From: Leishmania infantum JPCM5
Lineage: Eukaryota > Euglenozoa > Kinetoplastea > Trypanosomatida > Trypanosomatidae
DNA: 64,000 nucleotides
Direction of reading: 5' to 3'
Assembly (NCBI RefSeq): GCF_000002875.2
Contig: NC_009411.2
Location: forward strand, 186,001 to 250,000
The translations under genes were made by a program, and so were the position numbers. This document shows positions 59,000 through 64,000 of the stretch, piece after piece. How positions within the stretch are numbered: the first letter of the stretch is position 1; every line of letters begins with the position of its first letter. The notes beneath the pieces are model-generated. The model was not told the origin of the DNA. It searched no databases and was given only the letters and a program-made list of their open reading frames with translations.

Positions 59000-60439
59000 A
59001 TGCCGCCATATTTCCTTCGGGGCTCTGTTGGCTCCACTCACCCACCTTCGCCGCCGCCTTCCTGGTTCATTGCCGTCCAGCCACAGCCGAGCAATGGGTC
59101 GATCGGAGAGGCGAACATGTCCTCGATTCTGAAGGAGCTCCCGTCGGAGGTTTTGATACCGACGTTCCTCCTCTTGGTGATGTCCAGTGTTATGGTGACG
59201 GCCGTGAACGCCGTCTTCAATATATTTGCTCATCAGGATCGCATGGTGATGGAGACCTTCCAGCAGTGGCGCCGCGTGCTGTGGATGAGCAAGGCGGCTC
59301 ACATTGTGGAGGCGCCATCTGCCGAGCAGGCGCACCGCATGACGCAGACGCACCATGTGGCTGCCGTGACGGCGAGAAGCACCACCCCTGTGATGTCGCC
59401 CGTGGAGCTGTACAACAGCGCCGCCTTCTTCCGCGGGATTGCCGCGCCCACCGGTGCGGCGGCACCTTCGACCGGTGCCTCGGCATCTTCTGCGACGGAC
59501 GTCATCTTAGTTGGTGTGGCGAGCGGTTGCTCAGCAACACCTTTGCCGAGCGCGACGTCAACGACGCCGTACACCGGCGATGCGGACGTAATCGCGGAAG
59601 CGGAGGTGTACCATGAAGAGAACCCACCTGCGGCGGTGCCTGCGCCTGTCGTTGCGGAGGCCCTGACGAACACCATGGAGGCAGTGCGGCGAGAGAGCCA
59701 GCGTGTCATCTTCGAGTTTCACCCATATTACATTATCCTCTGCGCCGCCAAGGAGTTCACGATGCTCATTTATATTCAGTACCACTTTGGCGGAATCCAC
59801 GGCGGCTGGCGCCGCTTTTGCGTCTGCGGCGCGGCGAACATCTTCTCCGGCCTTCTTACCTCTGTCTGGGAGTACGCCATGATGGCGCTCCTTCCTCTGG
59901 ACCTCGACCGCGCCACGCCGGTGGTGGTGAAGGAAGAAGAGAAAGCGGACTCCGTCTTTATCGTGGAGCTGCTGTTGCGCATCAGCACCCTTGAGCTGAA
60001 TGACTTGCCGACGGTTCTGATGCAAGGCACCACCTTTGTGGCGTTCGCCGCGGTGCTGGTGCCGCTCCTGGGCACCTTCTGCTCGTCGGGTCTTGTCCGG
60101 TACGTGTGGATTTATGTGCCCCTCTGGCTCGTCTACTTGGTCGTGCGCCATATCTACTACCAAGGCGCCGGCTCCCTTCCCTCCCCCAGGGCGCGCAACG
60201 CAGCGGCCGTCGTGGGCATGACGAACGAGATGCTGAAGGCGTTCTTGATGAAGGCGCTGACGGTATTTGTGCTACTCTTCACGATGCAGTCCAGCTTCTT
60301 GTTAGGTCTGGCGTGGGCGGAGGGGGCGACGTACGATGAGGGGCTGCAGTACATGGCGCTCCACGAGTTCGGCTTCCACGCAGGCGCCTTTGCCTCCTCT
60401 TTTCAGAAGGTGTGTTTGCTGAGCCAATTATTCCTGTGA
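59000..60439 (+). CDS. Multi-pass membrane protein of unknown function
   Basis: Up to 479 residues from the first in-frame ATG. A second ATG at 59117 (MSSILKELPSEV) gives 440 residues and may be the true start, since the 39 residues before it are Pro/Ser-rich and follow pyrimidine tracts. Hydrophobic segments (numbered from 59000) lie at about 50-75, 240-260, 275-300, 345-370, 373-393 and 417-440. A large polar Ala/Thr/Ser-rich loop (~80-235) separates the first from the second. A loop with conserved-looking FEFHPYYIILCAAKEF precedes the second segment. No family is recognised; the topology suggests an integral protein of an internal or surface membrane. No signal peptide is seen apart from the first hydrophobic helix. 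Confidence 0.82.
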   Translation: MPPYFLRGSVGSTHPPSPPPSWFIAVQPQPSNGSIGEANMSSILKELPSEVLIPTFLLLVMSSVMVTAVNAVFNIFAHQDRMVMETFQQWRRVLWMSKAAHIVEAPSAEQAHRMTQTHHVAAVTARSTTPVMSPVELYNSAAFFRGIAAPTGAAAPSTGASASSATDVILVGVASGCSATPLPSATSTTPYTGDADVIAEAEVYHEENPPAAVPAPVVAEALTNTMEAVRRESQRVIFEFHPYYIILCAAKEFTMLIYIQYHFGGIHGGWRRFCVCGAANIFSGLLTSVWEYAMMALLPLDLDRATPVVVKEEEKADSVFIVELLLRISTLELNDLPTVLMQGTTFVAFAAVLVPLLGTFCSSGLVRYVWIYVPLWLVYLVVRHIYYQGAGSLPSPRARNAAAVVGMTNEMLKAFLMKALTVFVLLFTMQSSFLLGLAWAEGATYDEGLQYMALHEFGFHAGAFASSFQKVCLLSQLFL

Positions 60440-61077
60440 GTTTGTGCGTGTGCGTCGACCGCGTCGGGCAGACTCCACCGCGCGCACGCCGTGTTCCTCC
60501 TCTTTTCAAGTGTTCCTTTCGGACGCGTTTATCGTAGTACGCCAATGGCTGCGCAACGAAACGTGGAGGCCTGATGTGTGTCTGTCTCTGTGTGTGTTTG
60601 TTTGTCACTCTCTCTGAGCACTCTTCCTTCCACTGCTCCCCGTGGTGCGAGTGTGCGCGCACTGTCGCTCTCTTGGTGGGCTTTTAGTGCAGAGCCAGCG
60701 GTACACCTTGAAACAGTCCCTCATACAAGTATGTATGCATCTTGCGGCACTGCACTCCATGCGCCTCTCACTCCCTCTCCTTCCCCTCTCTTCCCCTTTT
60801 GATCTGTTTGGTTCTGACTCCTCCGCCTTGCCGACTTGATGCGATTTCTATGGTCGTGGCGCACTGGGACGGTTTTGTCCCTCACTCTCGGTTGCCCCTT
60901 TCATCGTCTCTACTGGCGCACGCATCTGCACATGCACTGCTGCTGCAGCAGGTGACTGTTTCACGAAAACAGGGCCCGCAGTGAGCCGCTGCCAGCTCAG
61001 CTCCTCTCCCCGTCTCTGCACACCGCCTCTTTTTTCAAATATATATATATATATATATATATTCGGCTTGTGGTATA
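60440..61077. other. 0.64 kb spacer
   Basis: T/C-rich DNA ending in (AT)12 at 61039-61062. The nearest pyrimidine tract (61024-61036) has no AG between it and the ATG at 61078, so the acceptor must lie farther up, for example at AG 60971-60972. Confidence 0.7.
61039..61062. repeat. (AT)12 microsatellite next to a start codon
   Basis: Perfect AT run of 24 bases ending 15 bases before the ATG at 61078. It would lie within the 5' UTR if the first ATG is used. Length variation between strains is expected. Confidence 0.9.
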
Positions 61078-63750
61078 ATGCTGCGCTTCCCAAAGCAGGT
61101 GCGAGGTGGGCACGGCACATGCCGCGTCGCGCTCTGCAGCTCATGTCGCAGTGTCGCACCAACGCCGCGGCGGATGCAACTGCAGCATCGTGACCGCATT
61201 ATTGGCTCACATGGCGCGGGTCTTGTCAATCATCAGTCGATGGCCACAATGGAGATTCGCCCCAACTTCACGCGTGTGCAGAACGCCGCGCCGGCAGCAG
61301 ACCTTTTTCGTACCAAAGTGCACGAAGGCCTCGGCACTAGCGACAAGGACCCGTACCTGCGCACGCTGCCGAACCAAGAGTCCTGTCCACCAGAGAGCTC
61401 TGTGCTGCGCGTGGCTGCGGCGACTGCCCCGTCCCTCGAGGAGCGGCAGTGCCTGCACCAGAAGTGGGGCACGCTTCAGTACTGGCTTGGCGACCAGTAC
61501 CCGCGTCTGCCTCTCTTCCTTGAAGAGCTGCTCGTCTCGGACGCATTGCCTGTGTCGCCAGCAGCTGAGGCAATGGTGCAGACGTTTGTAGCCGAGGTGA
61601 TCCCAGCCATGGCGAAGCAGGGCGTCCCTGGCGCGAAGGAGAAGCTAGAGGCGCTATGGAAGCAGGCGGTTCAAGCTTACGGGAAACTGAACACGTCGCA
61701 CGTCTTTGACAAGGTAGCCTTCGAGCGCGAGCTCGCCGCGCTGCACGCTAGGTACCAGGCAGACATGTCTGCGTTGTCGCCGTGCGAGGATGGCGCCCTG
61801 GCGCTCGAGGTGCTTCGTCGGAAGGCCATTGCGAAGCGGAACGCTTTCCTGCGCGAGGGGCTGCTGCCGATGGTGCGCAACAGCCCGTACGTGGGCTATG
61901 GAGATGGCGTGTGGCGCGTCTTTTTCGACAGCGTTGCGGCACACAAGAGGGACCTTTTCTCCTCCTCGAATTCGCCCGTCAGTGCCACGCTTGGCTTTGC
62001 ATGGGAGGCGCTCATGATGGAAGATACGGTGCGTACCCCTCCCATGACGGCACCCGTCGCTCTCTACCTGCTGCTAGTCTCGATCTCTGAGAGCCATAAC
62101 CGCGCTCCTGCGGAACTGAAGACCGCATCGACTCATCTCGACGAGGGCATCGTGGCCACCGAGCAGCACGTGGTCCCCTCAGCGTTCGCGACGGTTAGCC
62201 CGATTGTGAAGCGCCGCTTCGCTGCAGACGCTCTGAAGGAGCTGCTAGGAGAGGTGAAGGGGTGCGGCCGTCTCGCAAAGGCTCTGCGCTCCGCCAGGCT
62301 CCACGACTGGAGTCGCGACGCTGCGCTGTGTGAGGCGATGCTAGACGACCGACAGCTCTTGCGGGCTGACGTGGAGAACATGGTGGATCGTTTTGACAGT
62401 ACGGCTGAGGTGAAGTCGCTGCTGCAGTCACTGATGAGTGGGACGGACATCGCTATCAAGGCACACGTCAGCCACGTCTTTCAGCTCTCTGGCATGGCGG
62501 GCAAGAGCCAACAGCTGGTGGACTGGGACGCCGCCATGTCCGCCGTGGACTGGCCACACTGCTGGCGCGAGCATGCGCGCGAACTGCTTTCCGACCCGGC
62601 GACGTTGGGGGCGGTGTACCGCCTGCTCAAGAACGCGACTGGCGCAAAACACGCCACGAAGCGGCTCTTTTGTGACGAGTACGCGGCCGAGGTGGAGGCA
62701 GCTCTGCAGCGTCGCAAGGAACGCACGGGGGCACGCAAGGCCAGGACCGAGCAGCTGGTCCGAAACCTCACGTCGTATGAGCAGGTAGAGAGCACGCTTG
62801 CCGTGCTTCGTGAAGCAGGGGTTTCGCTGCTGGAGCTCGAACGTGCCGAGCTAGCCACCGCGGAGCAGCGCACAGTGCGCCGCCCGCAGGTGGACACCGG
62901 TGTGCTCGACCTCCTTTTGGAGTCCATTCGTCAGCGCCATCCATCGTGGGCAAAGTCAGGCGTTCTCCCAGCAGTCGCCTCTGCTGCGTCGAAGTCGCCG
63001 GTGTGGCACTTGGAGTGCATGACGCGCATATACATTCGCCTTTCCTACGTCCCGCAGGCGGCAGCGGCTCTAATGGCGCAGCGCACGCGTCGCCGGCTCG
63101 GCCCCGTTGGGACGGAGCCGACGCAGTTTAACGTGCCGACGGAGATGGGTATGGTGGAGCAGTACGACAATTTGCAGTACAAGCGATACGACTGGCAAGG
63201 CTGGTATCAGCGCATGGTGGACGTTCACAACCGCAACGTCTCCATCAAGTGCCGCCTCGACGATTTGAAGCGGCTGGACGCCTACGGAAACCCATTTGTG
63301 GAGATGCAGACGGAAAGGCGCCTGCGCATTCTCGCTGATCATCGCGTTGGAATGGGTGTGCTGAAGCTCGACAGCGACAAGTATGAGGATCAGCACGACA
63401 ACATAACCTACGGCTCGACGAAGCTGTCTGAACTGCTGGCGGACGCTCGCAAGGCGCAGCTGGGCAAGGAGTACTGGCCCTCGGTCGAGGTGAAGGTGCG
63501 CCGTCCGTCTGGGCAGAGCAAGACGTACTACTCCGTTCTCGATGATGCCCGCATCGAGTCAAAGAGCAAGGAACTCTACGCGAAATACCGCGAGGCCAAG
63601 AAACGGAGCCTCTTCGTGACGCCGATGGACATTTGGTTGGACGTGAAGGGTATGCAGGCTCGCAAGGCGGCTGAGACAGCAGATGCGCAAGGCTACACGG
63701 TCGACTCCCTGCATGACACGATGGACGACGACAGCAACCGCAAAGGTTGA
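61078..63750 (+). CDS. Unknown protein, probably mitochondrial
   Basis: An 890-residue protein I do not recognise. The first ~33 residues have many Arg, several Ser and no acidic residue, as in a mitochondrial presequence. Later in-frame Met codons (residues 33, 55, 58) are alternative starts that would remove it. The body is mostly helical with no membrane segment. A repeated motif feel is given by LATRRKxxx-type basic helices, but I cannot delimit repeats. Notable blocks are the QKWGTLQYWLGDQYPRLP segment (~129-146), PYVGYGDGVWRVFF (~270-283), and a C-terminal region with YKRYDWQGWYQRMVDVHNRN (~701-720) and KGMQARKAAE near the end. The aromatic/basic C-terminal third would fit RNA or ribosome association, but this is speculative. 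The frame ends at TGA 63748. Confidence 0.85.
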   Translation: MLRFPKQVRGGHGTCRVALCSSCRSVAPTPRRMQLQHRDRIIGSHGAGLVNHQSMATMEIRPNFTRVQNAAPAADLFRTKVHEGLGTSDKDPYLRTLPNQESCPPESSVLRVAAATAPSLEERQCLHQKWGTLQYWLGDQYPRLPLFLEELLVSDALPVSPAAEAMVQTFVAEVIPAMAKQGVPGAKEKLEALWKQAVQAYGKLNTSHVFDKVAFERELAALHARYQADMSALSPCEDGALALEVLRRKAIAKRNAFLREGLLPMVRNSPYVGYGDGVWRVFFDSVAAHKRDLFSSSNSPVSATLGFAWEALMMEDTVRTPPMTAPVALYLLLVSISESHNRAPAELKTASTHLDEGIVATEQHVVPSAFATVSPIVKRRFAADALKELLGEVKGCGRLAKALRSARLHDWSRDAALCEAMLDDRQLLRADVENMVDRFDSTAEVKSLLQSLMSGTDIAIKAHVSHVFQLSGMAGKSQQLVDWDAAMSAVDWPHCWREHARELLSDPATLGAVYRLLKNATGAKHATKRLFCDEYAAEVEAALQRRKERTGARKARTEQLVRNLTSYEQVESTLAVLREAGVSLLELERAELATAEQRTVRRPQVDTGVLDLLLESIRQRHPSWAKSGVLPAVASAASKSPVWHLECMTRIYIRLSYVPQAAAALMAQRTRRRLGPVGTEPTQFNVPTEMGMVEQYDNLQYKRYDWQGWYQRMVDVHNRNVSIKCRLDDLKRLDAYGNPFVEMQTERRLRILADHRVGMGVLKLDSDKYEDQHDNITYGSTKLSELLADARKAQLGKEYWPSVEVKVRRPSGQSKTYYSVLDDARIESKSKELYAKYREAKKRSLFVTPMDIWLDVKGMQARKAAETADAQGYTVDSLHDTMDDDSNRKG

Positions 63751-64000
63751 CGCGGATCTCCCACGAAGCAGACGAGGCGCGGCAGCGTTCGGTTGTATGT
63801 ACGAGAGTGCATGCATTATCTTTTTTGTGTGTGTGAGTCCCTCTACACATGTGCGTGTTGGTGTGCATTGCACTGCTTGTAACTGTCGAGGGCGGCGAGG
63901 ACTGATGGAGGGTGGGTCGCGGAAGGGGAGAGGGGGCTGTGCCGGATGCGTCGGGATTCACCGGGAGCTCGCTAGAAATGAAGAGAGAGCAAGGCACAGG
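63751..64000. other. Downstream spacer, runs off the window
   Basis: Start of the 3' UTR of the preceding gene, with a T/GT-rich patch at about 63819-63838. No gene is seen. Confidence 0.7.

Overview
The window looks like nuclear chromosomal DNA of a trypanosomatid, most likely Leishmania or a close relative. All fourteen protein-coding genes that can be supported are intronless and on the + strand. They are GC-rich, and between them lie T/C-rich, microsatellite-laden spacers of 0.6-3 kb (one is 11 kb). Long pyrimidine tracts ending in AG sit upstream of many genes, as expected for trans-splicing of a polycistronic transcript. There is no strand switch. Kinetoplastid-type gene families (giant repeat-bearing calpain-like proteins, an amastin-like membrane protein) agree with this. 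The species is not determined.

Layout. Positions 1-3491 hold the 3' end of a giant calpain-like gene: eight units of a ~67-residue repeat (the first cut by the window edge) followed by a degenerate calpain module. An 11.2 kb stretch without a credible gene follows (3492-14650). Positions 14651-27682 encode a 4343-residue paralogue with two calpain-like modules at the N-terminus, 37 copies of the ~67-residue repeat, and a third calpain-like module at the C-terminus. The repeats resemble the 68-residue GM6 repeats known from the T. brucei flagellar-attachment-zone calpain-like protein ClpGM6.

From 30.8 kb the gene density is ordinary: radial spoke protein 3 (30823-31899), an unknown protein (33206-34990), a four-helix amastin-like protein (35847-36476), a replication factor C small subunit of the human RFC2/yeast Rfc4 type (38029-39111), a CDC2-related kinase (40306-41289), a RING+PHD protein (42664-44313), a LisH/WD40 protein resembling splicing factor SMU1 (45100-47190), the dynein-arm assembly factor DNAAF3 (48176-49957), two unknown probably cytoskeletal proteins (51991-54960, 55869-57257), a multi-pass membrane protein (59000-60439) and a probable mitochondrial protein (61078-63750).

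The genes do not form a metabolic operon; neighbouring genes in trypanosomatid arrays are usually unrelated. Several nevertheless point to the flagellum and cytoskeleton (GM6-like calpains, RSP3, DNAAF3, possibly the coiled-coil proteins). The most unusual content is the pair of calpain-like giants. None of their four visible catalytic modules appears to keep the Cys-His-Asn triad intact in standard spacing, and the repeat array of the larger one shows higher-order structure. The two genes keep a collinear block of eight C-terminal repeat units.
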